Assembly (NCBI GenBank): GCA_025504975.1
Contig: JANUWI010000003.1
Span: 1,736,001-1,800,000 of the forward strand
Length of the DNA: 64,000 nucleotides
Source of the DNA: Plenodomus lindquistii
Lineage: Eukaryota; Ascomycota; Dothideomycetes; Pleosporales; Leptosphaeriaceae
Reading direction: 5' to 3'
Shown here: positions 33,999 to 45,215 of the stretch, piece after piece
Position numbering within the stretch: position 1 is the first letter of the stretch
Layout of the letters: every line of letters starts with the position of its first letter
Translations under genes and position numbers: made by a program
The notes under the pieces: model-generated
Databases searched by the model: none
What the model saw: only the letters and a program-made list of their open reading frames with translations
What the model was told of the DNA's origin: nothing

Positions 33999-36900
33999 AT
34001 GCAGTGCTACACTGAAATAGCGCCCCCGACGGCGGTCAGCCATGCCATCAGCCTGCCCTTTCTCTCGTCCCGGGCGCATAATCTGGTGGTTGCGAAGAAC
34101 TCGCTCCTCCAAATCTTCGAAATCAAGTCGACCACCACCGAGGTGGCTCCCGAGGGCGGCGACGAGGTGGACAATGCGGCTGCCAATCTCGACACTGAAG
34201 CCGCCGATGTGCAGTTCCAGCGCACCGAGAGCACTGGCAAGCTGGTGCTCATCGCCGAGTTTCCTCTGGCGGGCACCGTCATTTCCATGGCGCGTATAAA
34301 GGCGCTCAATACAAAGTCGCGGGGTGAGGCGCTGCTGGTGGCGTTTCGGGATGCAAAGCTGAGCTTGGTCGAATGGGACCCGGAGACGTACAACCTGCAT
34401 ACAATATCAATACACTACTATGAGAACCCAGACTTGCCCGGCATTGCTCCTTGGTCAGCTGATCTCAAAGACACGTACAACTTCTTGACGGCCGACCCCA
34501 GCAGCAGATGCGCCGCCCTCAAGTTTGGCTCCCACAATCTCGCCATCTTGCCCTTTCGCCAGAGTGACCTTGTCGAAGACGACTACGACTCGGACCTCGA
34601 AGGCCCGCGAGATGCGAGGCCTGACCACGCAGAGGGTCACAAGACGCCCTACTACTCATCCTTTGTCCTACCACTTACCAACCTCGACCCCACCCTCACA
34701 CACCCCGTCCACCTCGCCTTTCTCCACCAGTACCGCGAGCCCACCTTTGGCATCGTCGCCGCGTCGCAGGCCGTCGCACCGTCTCTCCTCGCGAACCGCA
34801 AGGACATTCTCACCTACTCCGTCTTCACACTCGATCTCGAACAAAAGGCCTCGACCACACTGCTATCAGTCGCAGGACTACCATACGACATTTCGAGGGT
34901 CGTACCGCTCCCACATCCCATCGGAGGCGCGTTGCTAGTGGGGAACAATGAGATTATACACGTCGATCAGGGAGGAAAGACGAATGGTGTGTCAGTCAAT
35001 GAATTTGCCAAAGCGTGTACTTCGTTCCCGCTCAGCGATCAGTCTGACCTTGCCTTGCACCTAGAGGGCTGCAACGTTGAGCTCCTTTCTCAGGATACTG
35101 GTGACGTTGTTCTAGTACTCAATAATGGGCGGGTGCTTATCCTTACATTTACTTTGGAGGGGCGCACCGTATCTGGAATGACCATTCAGACTGTTGCGGC
35201 AGACCACGGTGGCCATCTTCTCAAAGCCGGCTCGTCGTGTACGAGCAATCTGGGGCGAGGGCGCTTATTCATTGGAAGCGAGGATGGGGAATCGGTGCTC
35301 CTAGGCTGGAGTAGTGCAAACGCGCAGCTGCGAAGAAAGCACTCGAATGTGGGCCTTGACGAAGATGACGCGACTTCGGAAGAGGAGGAGGAAATCGACG
35401 ACATGGATGACGATCTCTACAATGACACTGCCCCTGCTGTAGAAAAGATTACCGCCGCTGCATCGGAGCCGACACCTCCAGGCACATATACATTTAGGGT
35501 ACACGATGTGCTGCCCAGCATAGCACCAATTCGAGATGCCGTACTGCACCCAGGCAAAGTCACCGATTCACTCAACAAGGGCGAGATTATGCTTTCAACG
35601 GGTCGCGGAGCAGCTGGCGCCATTACCAGTCTCGATCGCGAGCTCCATCCAGTCAGCCTCGCCACATCAGAGCTTCCATCTGCACATGGCATTTGGGCTG
35701 TACACGCCAGAAAGCAAGCTCCTGGTGGCGTCGTTGCCGCCTTTGGAGAAGACACCGAGGCAAACATGTCCACTGATGTCGACTACGATCAGTACCTGGT
35801 TGTTTCCAAGACTAGCGAAGATGGCAGCGAAAGCACAGTAGTATACGAGGTCAATGGCAGTGAATTATCAGAGACAGACAAGGGCGACTTTGAGCGGGAA
35901 GAAGGCTCGACGCTATTCGTGGGCGTCTTGGCGGCTGGGACCAAGGTCATTCAGGTGATGATGTCGGAGGTTAGAACCTACGACTCGGGTACGTCTACAA
36001 GTCACACAAACATGTTACAATCACTAACAGGCTACTTTGCAGAATTAAACATGGACCAGATCCTCCCCATGGAAGACGAAGAGACTGGCAACGAGCTTCG
36101 AGTTATTAACGCCAGCTTTGCAGATCCCTATCTTCTTGTGCTACGAGAAGACTCTACCATCAAGATTCTCAAGGCAAGCGGGGATGGCGAGCTCGAAGAC
36201 GTTGAAGCGAGCGGTCTGTCATCGACCAAATGGCTTTCAGCTAGTCTGTTCAAATCTGCGTCCTTTACCGAAGTCTTTGCATTCTTGTTGACTCCAGAAG
36301 GCGGACTACACATCTTTGATATGTCCAACATGGAGAAGCCGTGTTATGTCGCCGAAGCCCTTGGCTTTCTTCCTCCATTACTGACTGTCGATTATGTGCC
36401 TAGGCGCAGTGCTGCCAAGGCGACCATTACTGAGATTCTGGCTGCTGATCTTGGTGATGCCACTACCAAGTCGCCGCATCTCATTGTAAGTTGTGTTGCC
36501 ATACCTATTATGATGCAGCTCACAGTCGCAGATACGAACCTCTACCGATAACCTCGTCATTTACAAAGCGTTCCACTCGCCAGCGCGATCATCGTCTGAT
36601 CTGTGGACCAAAAATCTGCGTTGGGTCAAACTTGCCCAGCAACACGTTCCACGATATGTCGAAGACGGGGGATCAGAAGATGTCGATATCGAAAGCACTC
36701 TGCTTGCATTGGATGATGTCTGTGGTTATAGCACCGTCTTCCAACGCGGTGCATCTCCCGCCTTCATCTTCAAAGAAGCCTCGAGTGCACCACGCGTCAT
36801 TGGACTGAGCGGTAAGCCTGTCAAGGGCCTGACTACATTCCACACCTCCTCTTGCCAACGTGGTTTCGCCTACGTAGACTCTACAGATACGCTTCGGATA

Positions 36901-38418
36901 TCCCAGCTCCCCTCATCAACCCACTATGGGCACCTTGGCTGGGCCACACGGCGAATGCCAATGGACGCAGAAATCTATGCCCTTGCCTACCACCCCGCTG
37001 GGCTATATGTCGTGGGTACAGGCCAGCCAGAAGACTTTGTCCTTGACCCCTCGGAAACATACCATTACGAGCTTCCCAAGGAGGACATCAACTTCAAGCC
37101 TAGCATTGAACGAGGCGTAATCAAGCTCATCGACGAAAAGACGTGGTCTGTCATCGACACGCACGTCTTTGATCCCCAGGAAGTAGTTCTCTGCATCAAA
37201 ACGTTAAACCTCGAAGTCTCGGAAACGACGCATCAACGCAAAGATTTGATTGCAGTTGGTACATCCATCGTCCACGGCGAAGACCTTGCTACAAAGGGCT
37301 GCATACGCATCTTTGAAGTCATCACCGTCGTGCCTGAACCTGATCGTCCAGAAACAAACAAGCGTTTGAAGCTGATTGTAAGGGACGAAGTAAAGGGCGC
37401 AGTCTCTGCCGTCTCGGAACTTGGGACCCAGGGCTTCTTGATCATGGCACAAGGTCAAAAATGCATGGTGCGAGGTCTCAAGGAGGATGGTACCCTGCTC
37501 CCCGTAGCATTCATGGATATGCAGTGTTATGTTACGACCCTGAAATCTCTGCCAAACACTGGTATGCTATTAATGGGCGATGCCTTTAGAGGCGTGTGGT
37601 TTACGGGGTATACTGTACGTCATTTACACACCATTGTCTACATTACCCATCGACGCACTAACAACCCCAACAGGAAGAACCCTACAAAATGTCCCTCTTC
37701 GGCCGCAGCAAACACAATCTCGAAGCCATGGCCATGGACTTTCTCCCTTTCAACGGCGATCTCCACATTATCGTCGCAGACGCAGACATGAACATTCAAG
37801 TCCTCCAATACGACCCCGAAAGTGAGTACATCTTGCCCTCCTCTCTCAAACACCAATAACCAAACTAACACCTTCACAGACCCAAAATCAGAAGGATCCC
37901 GCCTCCTCCACAAATCCACATTCCACACCGGCCACTTCCCCAGCACAACACACATGCTGCAGTCGCACCTCAATATGCCCGAATCTACATCTACATTCGG
38001 CACAACAGACGACACTTTTATCCCTTCCACCCCTTCGTCCTCCCTCCCCCTCCACCAAATCCTCACAACCTCCCAATCCGGCACCTTGGCCCTCATCACC
38101 CCTTTGTCAGAATCAACATACCGCCGTCTCTCCAATCTCTCCGCCTACCTCATCTCAGTACTGGACTGGCCCTGCGGATTGAATCCTACGGCTTTTCGCG
38201 CAGGGGAGGGGGTGGAGGGGGGATGGGATGCTGGGACTGGGGGCGCGAGGGGCGTGTTGGATGGCGGGGTGTTGATGAGGTGGGGGGAGTTGGGGGAGCA
38301 GAGGAGGAGGGAGGGGATGGCGAAGTATGGGGGGGATGAGTGGGGGTTTGGGGGGGAGAGGGAGGTTCTGGGGGGGTGGGGGGTGTTTGGGGGCAGGGGA
38401 GGTGGGAGAGAGGTTTAG
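33999..38418 (+). CDS. CFT1: CFT1, cleavage and polyadenylation factor subunit (CPSF160)
   Basis: Five exons: 33999-35988, 36031-36485, 36532-37614, 37674-37821 and 37880-38418, with GT-AG introns of 42, 46, 59 and 58 nt. Joined they encode 1,404 residues, the expected size. The N-terminus MQCYTEIAPPTAVSHAISL and the following VVAKNSLLQIF are hallmarks of fungal Cft1. An acidic insert lies near residue 455 (EEEEEIDDMDDD), and the C-terminal CPSF-A-type region contains RGVWFTGYTEEPYK and the LNPTAFR...RWGELGEQRR ending. The protein is the large beta-propeller scaffold of the nuclear pre-mRNA 3'-end processing complex that helps recognise the poly(A) signal. The start was chosen at 33999 because the family N-terminus begins there. 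Intron 1 is a multiple of three and stop-free. The last 70 residues are unusually Gly-rich. Confidence 0.95.
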
Positions 38419-38470
38419 GGGGGGATGAGGGGGTGAGTGGAGGGGTGGAGAGGCAGTGGGTGGGGATATT
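38200..38470 (+). repeat. G-run-rich tract at the CFT1 3' end
   Basis: The plus strand holds dozens of GGG-GGGGGG runs spaced by one to seven bases, through the stop codon (38416-38418) and about 50 bases beyond. It encodes the Gly-rich tail of CFT1. Such a tract could form G-quadruplexes in DNA or in the mRNA. Confidence 0.7.
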
Positions 38471-38885
38471 GGGTGGAGTAGGAAAGATTAACTTTTTTTT
38501 TACAAGGTTACTTGTCTTCTTTTGGAGATGACTCGTTGTGCAAACAAGTATATGCGCGATTTCGTGGGTCTTCAGGGCGGTTGCGTCGTAGGGGTGGGTC
38601 AGGACGCCTTGTGTACACACTGCTAGCGCGAGCACGTACGTCAGGTAATGATGGTACCTAGGTATCTGGACTGTGCTACTACGGCGCAGAAGAAAATGAC
38701 GTGTGGTTTGTCGCGATCTATGACGAGGCAGGTACAGTGGTGGTCTTGTGGGTATGGCGGGTCAGTATTGAGCTTGGAGTGATGCCAACATGGTGGGATC
38801 ATTAATTGCTTGGTAGTGAGGTGAGGGGATGAATTGATGCGTATGACGCCTTCTTCGCCATGGTGCTGCTGCACAACAATCGCAC
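38419..38885. other. CFT1 downstream region
   Basis: Contains the end of the G-rich tract, a T-run at 38493-38500 and otherwise unassigned sequence up to the first copy of the dispersed repeat. No gene is supported. Confidence 0.4.
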
Positions 38886-38889
38886 ATCC

Positions 38890-39850
38890 AGGGCTCTCTT
38901 CCTCAAACCGCGCCAGTATTTGGCTTGCGACTCAATGAAAGAAAAAAAGAAAATGATAGTGTGATAGAAGTATGACACAACATGAGCATTGAGCAGGTAG
39001 GACCTTGGGCGGACTCGTCACCCCAGGCCCAAAACCCAGCAGACGAGCCATACGCCTGCCTCCTAGGCGCTCCCTCACCCCGTAATACGCCGGCGTACCG
39101 TGGGGTTAGGCATCAACACAACAAGTCCAGCCCGCATGTATCAGGCCCAACACAAGGAACATGTCCCGGACGTGGGCGACAATAGGCTCGCTCTAGCTCA
39201 CAGACAGTGCACTGCTGGATGAGCCAGTGTTGTCGACAGGGCGCACACGGTGGATTTTGTGCGCGCACCTGCTCGGTCAAGTGCGAGCGTGGTGGGTCAT
39301 GGCTTGCATGTTCATTTGCTCTTCCCGCGCACTGCGTTGCGGCGCTGGACGCTGCGCTTGCCACCATGGGTGAGACCGTTGTCTGAGTACCTGACGTGAT
39401 GCGATGCGGGGACTCGCAGCATGTGGCTATCTGGTTTGGTTTGTTCCTGTGGTGTCAGAGTAATGAGGTGAGGGGGACTCACCGCGGTTGCAATTCGAGA
39501 AGCCTCTGGATTTGTGTTTGTATTAAATGATCGTATCATTGAATGACGATAGATCCTGGCAAGTTTGATGGCGAGTGGGTGGTAGATCTTGAGAGTCGTC
39601 TTGTTGCCTTTGCGAAGTGGGAGGAGGGGAGGTGAGTAGAAGTAGTGGCGCGGAGCTCGTGTCTCCTCGCTTCGTGTCGAGGTCACGTGTCGCCCGTCAG
39701 CGTCCACGGGTGTGTCCACGGGCCTACTTGGTGGCCTCCGCATCTCGCAGACCCTCATACGCTGCCTGGGAGCAGATTTTAGCGTCCGTCCGTTGCGGTA
39801 TACATTTGGTACACTGTGCGCATCGCTTGTTGTCGCACTATGCTGTGACA
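38890..39850 (+). repeat. Dispersed repeat, copy A
   Basis: About 1 kb with strong matches to copy C on the opposite strand. Examples are the cagacgagccatacgcctgc segment at 39040 and the ctcctaggcgctccctcacc segment after it, both found inverted at 43990-44030. It matches copy B more weakly. No coding capacity is recognisable. CA/TG dinucleotides are present, so it is not heavily RIP-altered. Confidence 0.65.
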
Positions 39851-39864
39851 TGAGATTTTTGTAG

Positions 39865-40205
39865 CTAACACTACAGTCTTAGAGCAAGCTGTCATCTGCA
39901 TCGATCCTTTTGATGCACTCTCTATAGGAATGATCCGTGGTAGTAGACGTATGACCTAGCTAAATCAAAGCAGGCGTTTTTTGAAAGACCGCAGGATCCT
40001 CTTAATACACTGTAAAGGAGACAGTGGTGGTTTTGAAGGCATACTGCAGGATTCAGTGTATTGTAGGAACTACGAGTAATTCACAAGATGTACAGGAGTG
40101 CATCGGAGAAAGCGAGATCCATCTTGTGATGCACCAATCAAGTCCCACATGTGAACTTTAGGTATCCCATGGACAAGACTCAGATACACGTAGACTAGGT
40201 ACATA
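39865..40205 (+). repeat. Duplicated gene-downstream segment, first copy
   Basis: Resembles 42745-43035 in the same orientation: gtcatctgcatcgatcctttttgatg-like start, agtagacgtat in the middle, gtaaaggag/gtaaaggatt, then aactacga and agatgt motifs in the same order. In the second copy this segment lies directly downstream of the 2EXR-like gene; here no gene precedes it. Confidence 0.55.
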
Positions 40206-40254
40206 CTCGTTACGAGATTATGTCGACACATCATACCCCTGGGTCACAGTAGAT

Positions 40255-41175
40255 ACTCAGACAACCATCTTCCTTCCTCGAGCAACGCCAAATTTGGCGA
40301 CACACTTGATGAAAAAAGATTGATAGTCAAATGACACAATGTGAGGGTTGAGCGGGCAGAATCCTGAGCGAACATGTCACCCGCGATCCAAAACCCAGCA
40401 GGCGATGTGGAACTTCGTGACTCCCGCCTTCCTATGCGCTCCCATTTCCCGTTAGCACCTCGGAGCACCGTATAAGGTATGGCATCCACATGACAAGTTC
40501 AGCCAGTCATGTATCCTGCGTGATCCGCAGTCAAAGGGCTGCTCGAGCTCACTGACGGTGCACTGTGGGTCGTGGTTGTTTGCTCCCCAACAGTGTCGTC
40601 GCAGGACGGGTACGGCGATGCGGGCACTGCAATCTTGTCACGCCGCCTGCTCAGTCAAGTGTAGCGAGGCGAAACATGACTTGCATGATCACCTGCTTTC
40701 CTCCCGCACACTGCATCGCTGCGCTGAACGTAGCTACGCCACCGCTATGGTGTGACCGTTGTCTGACTGGAGGACGTGAAGCAATGCGGGAGCTCGCAAC
40801 ACGGGCTATCTAGCATGGTACCGGGTACCGTACTTGTATGTTCTTGATCAGCATAATGCGGTGGGGTGAGACTCACTACGTTCCAAAGTCATTGAATGTT
40901 GAGCTGGTAGACTTTGTACAGTCTGTTGTTCGTGAGCGTAATGAAATGGAGAGTAACAAAAGGCCTGGCGGGCTCGATAGCGACTGCGGTGTGCTGCAGG
41001 TGAGAAGAGGATAAAAGAGAAGCGATGAGCCAGGGAGGCTTTATGAGAGATATTAGTGGCAGAGCTCGGTCCATCTCGCTAACGCCTGCAGTCATGTGTT
41101 GCTGCTGGACATAGCAGCAGTGAATGCCCTCTGCCAAGGTTTTGTGACACTGATCGCACACCACCGTTTGCCATC
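40255..41175 (+). repeat. Dispersed repeat, copy B
   Basis: Direct-orientation relative of copy A and inverted relative of copy C. Shared landmarks are cctcgagcaacgcca (40275), tgatgaaaaaag (40308), gatccaaaacccagcaggcg (40385) and gcagagctcggtccatctcg (41060). It ends about 250 bp upstream of the 2EXR-like gene. Confidence 0.6.
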
Positions 41176-41422
41176 GCGCCACTGAGCTAGAATTTGACTC
41201 ACAGTCAGATTTTCTTAGGGACTCTGGTGACTCAAAGATAAATCTGCGAATCTTGTCATGGCAGCCAATGAAAAGTGCCAAATCCTAACTTCGGAGTGTT
41301 TGCAGAGGCTAGAGCGGTCACTCACCCGTTTCGACAGGACACCCTTCCTTTCCATCCCACTTACACTTATCTCTTCACAAATTGCCTATCTGCCAAGTTC
41401 CTGCTTACCATAGGTACTCACA

Positions 41423-42604
41423 ATGCCGCCCTGCTTGGACGCCCGCGAGGCCTACACTGGGCGTTTCGAGGACAGCCAACGCGACCAGATCGTTGTCACT
41501 TTGGACAAAAAGATCCAGAAGCCATACTCCACTGAAGGGCAGCCTTGGATGCAAAATATCACTTTACGCGTAGGATTTCTTGATGACATCACCGGCGCCA
41601 TCACGCGTAGTTTGGCCGTGAAGATCGAGGGTTCCGGATATACTATCGAGGAAAACGAGACGATTGTTGGCGAGTGGCAAGCTAAGTCAAACGATGCGTT
41701 CTCAGTTCCGCCTGAACCCACCAAGGCCATTGGTGTGCGTGTCCGGTCAATCAACTACAAGCGCGTCAAAGATAGGCCCTGCCATCTCCTCAAACTGTAC
41801 ATATTTTCCCGAAAGAACATTTGCTCCTGGCTATTTACTGACCTTGTATCCCTTGTTATAGACCGCTCGAGCTCCGTCGCATGATCTGGGATTACAGCCT
41901 GCATGAAAGCGAGTACGATAGGTTCTTCAAGTGCATGGAACGGCGACGCCGGGCGCCCGCTCTTCAAGACACCATTGCCCAATCACCAATTGTCAATCGA
42001 ATCTCTGAGATTTGCAAATTCGTAAAAGATGATGCGCACTATCGAGAACTCGCCGTCAACATCTTCTTCGCCGGGCCCACTCACACCAGCATCCTCATGA
42101 GCATGCTTCGTCGCAGCGAGCCAGTCCTAAAGAATGAGAGACGCATGATCTTCTTTTCTCCAAACTGGGGTCCGGATTATGACCCAGACAGAGCTGTTTT
42201 GCACAACCTACTCTCCTTCGCCAAGGCGCACGATCGCGTCTCTATTCGAGTTCACCTGCGCCAATGGAAACTTCGCGGAGAATTGAGAAACGACATTCGC
42301 GAATACATCAAGTTCGGTATTTGGCTTGCGTCAGGCTCTCAAAGGGGTCCACTTCGGTCCCGCGTTGTCTGCCAGGGCGGTGGAGCTCAAGTGGAAGCAG
42401 GGCAAGGGTGATGCGATGGAGTTCAGCACACGTAACATCCGCTTCCTTTCCAACGAAGAAAAAGGCCCTCCCCTAGACTCTTTCCGATCTGTCGTGTACT
42501 CAAAGACTTTCAGCACTGTCCTAAGGGCCTACGATGCTGATAAACGGAAGGCTTGGGACAAGGTCAAGCACGATATTGAAATGTGGCGGGTCATGGGAAT
42601 ATAA
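41423..42604 (+). CDS. 2EXR/F-box-like domain protein, probably frameshifted
   Basis: Exon 1 is 41423-41796, a 65-nt GT-AG intron is 41797-41861, and exon 2 starts at 41862. The splice creates LLKLPLELRRMIWDYSLHES, the LPxELRxxIW signature of fungal 2EXR/F-box-like domains, near residues 122-141. The first 120 residues show no family I recognise. Exon 2 runs in one frame to about 42320 (IREYIKFG), while the C-terminal coding region (RQALKGVHFGPALSARAVEL to the stop at 42604) is in the next frame. The gap is too small for an intron, so a one-base indel or a sequence error is likely. The gene lies between repeat copies B and C and is followed by a segment that is duplicated at 39.87 kb. Confidence 0.6.
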
Positions 42605-42744
42605 TCTGGGAGTACCACGAGACGACTGTGATGTGTTTCTTTTGGTTGGCTGTGGGATGACGGTGGTCAAAATGCAGGCATTGCTGTACGAAATGCAAAT
42701 GCAAGGCCTTTCTATGTCCTTGTCTGGTACACAGGATATATAGT

Positions 42745-43035
42745 TGACAAGTTGGTCCTACGACTAGTCGCCGTCTGCATCGTACTTTTTGATGCGCCTG
42801 CACTAGAAATCCTCAGTGCTAGTAGACGTATATTTAAGCTAGGACAAGACAAACACCTCTTGAAGCAATGTAAAGGATTCTTAATATGTTTTAGAGTAAC
42901 AAGTTGTAGGTTTAGTTGAGTTTGTCATGTCTTCATGCAATGTGGAAACTACGATTAGCTCATGAGATGTGCACGGGTGTGTCGGAAGTAGCGCTCTCTC
43001 GTATGATATTATGATCCAAGGTTGCAAGAAACTCT
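42745..43035 (+). repeat. Duplicated gene-downstream segment, second copy
   Basis: Direct relative of 39865-40205, starting about 140 bases after the end of the 2EXR-like gene. Shared order of motifs is described for the first copy. Confidence 0.55.
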
Positions 43036-43259
43036 AGTTGTAGTGGTACTATTCTAATATTGCCAGATTCGTTGTCACAACTACTCGTATGGTTCTGAAT
43101 CAAGGCCAGTGCACTTCTCGATGCGTAACAGCATGCGCGCAGAGTGTGTGACGCAACATACGGCGCGTTTGTCTATTTAAAGTGCCAGCGTCAAAACTTG
43201 AGATATTATGAGTGTACGATATGGCTCCTGTGGTGTCACGTAACGCGCCATCATGTGAG

Positions 43260-44165
43260 TCATTGGCGCTCACCTTCACCGCGACATGTAGCACGTGCCT
43301 ATAGATCTACCAAGCGAAATGGACCGAGCTCTGCAGACTAAGCATAAAAGCCGCCTTGCCCACCTGTACCCGTCTTCCTCCTCCATCATCTTTTTCACAC
43401 ACCTCCACGTTTCCCAGTCTCAGACTTTGCCACGGCCACCAGCTACACCGCCTACCCCACGCGACAACTTTCGCTACAGAGAAAGGCGAATGAGAAGACA
43501 TCATACAGCCGGATTCAAGTGTGGTGAGCCCCACTCCACCCATTCAGGCTGATTGCACCAGAAGCATACCATCAGTACCCACGGTACCATGTGAACCGCT
43601 TGTTGCGAGGCCCGTTTTGCACCATGCCGGTCAGATATCCAGACAACGGTCTCACCATCATACCCCTTCGCATTCTCTGCAACCCAAGATGGTGGCATTT
43701 AGCGGCGTCCAGCGCAGCGATGCAGTGCACGGGAAGAGCAGGTGACATGCAGGTCATGTTTCACCCACGCTTGCACTTGACTGAGCAGGCCGAGCACACA
43801 TCCACCGTGCAGATCCTGCGACGACGCTATGGGGCACACAGCCAGCAGCGCACCGTCAGTGAGTTAGAGTGAGCCTATTGTCGTTCACGGGGGGAACAAA
43901 CTCGTTTGTTTCACGGTTGACTGTTCAACATGCGGGCTGGACTCGTAATGTTGGTGCCTAACTCCACGGCACACCGGCGTGTTACGGGGTGAGGGAGCGC
44001 CTAGGAGGCAGGCGTATGGCTCGTCTGCTGGGTTCTGGATCGCGGGTGACATGTTCGCTCGAGGTTCTACCTGCTCAACACTTACATTGTGTCATATCAT
44101 ATCACATTCTCAAACTTTTTTCATCAAGTCTCCTGCCAGGTCGTGGCGTTGCTTGAGGACGAGAG
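43260..44165 (-). repeat. Dispersed repeat, copy C (inverted)
   Basis: Reverse-complement relative of copies A and B. It closely matches copy A over about 43960-44090 and matches B at 43315-43335 (aaatggaccgagctctgcag) and 44125-44150. Small frames inside it are repeat sequence, not genes. Confidence 0.65.
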
Positions 44166-45215
44166 TTCTTGAGACTGTCCATACATACGGACAAGCTCAG
44201 TACACAGTAGCTTGCGGTGTACACACCTCAGCTCTTGTCAAATCTCTACACTCCGACACCCCGTTCACCAGAGCTTGTCTGCTGCGAAACCAGGCCGTAT
44301 ACTTCCTCGCTGTGCATGTCTTAGTTGTTTACGCAGGCTTTGTGCAGTTCTTCTTGGACCTGTTCATGCAAAAGACCGCCAAAACACAAAACCACGGCCC
44401 AGAACCACACCACAAGAGCGCACCATAAGTATCTCAACCACACAATCATCCGCCTCTTAACCAACCTCTACCCACCACACTTGTCAGCCCATCAACCTTA
44501 CCCCACCTCCACCCAATCCCTCAAGCAATCATCCCCATCACCAGATCACCAAATGTCAAAACATGTATTTTGTAAAGATGCATTAAACCGACTCAAAAAA
44601 CTACTCATACACTTTCCCTATCATCCCAACCAACCAACCAACCAATCAAAGCAAAAAAACAAAGGAAAACCCGGCTGGTCGAAGCCAAAGATGCGATCAG
44701 ACCTGAAAAAAAAAACGGTGTAGCTACTACCGCTCTCCTTCAGAACCTGTGCATGAATATTGTTACAGTAAAACAGCATCTCGCTGAAAACAACGCAAAT
44801 CGCTAAAAAGCAACAAAACAAACAACAAAAACGGATTTTTGAACAACAACCAAACAATGCTCGTTCCATCATCGGTACAAACAACTTGCTAGTCTATCCT
44901 TTTTGACCCCCAAAAGGCGCCCCGGTAAGCGATGGGTGACTGTGGGTAGAGGACTAAGGGACATTCAGACCCCCCGATCTTCCGGTCCGTGTATTCGACT
45001 ACCCCATGAACCCAAGGCGTATATGGGTGTATTCAGGGCTGAGAGAGAGAGAAAGGCAAGTGTCGTTGTATCCGTGGTATCATAATCCACCCCCTCTCTT
45101 CCGCGATCTCAATTTCCATGCCAAAAGTTGTTGTGTGAAATAGACATTATGTTTCTTTTCTCTCCTTCCACTTCCGCCAAACCACTCGCTCTCATAAACA
45201 TATGAAAAGAGTGGT
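44166..45215. other. Intergenic region downstream of the LEA-like gene
   Basis: About 1 kb with a CCAA microsatellite near 44626-44646 and A-rich runs. No gene is supported. The 3' untranslated region of the minus-strand LEA-like gene should lie at its right end. Confidence 0.4.
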
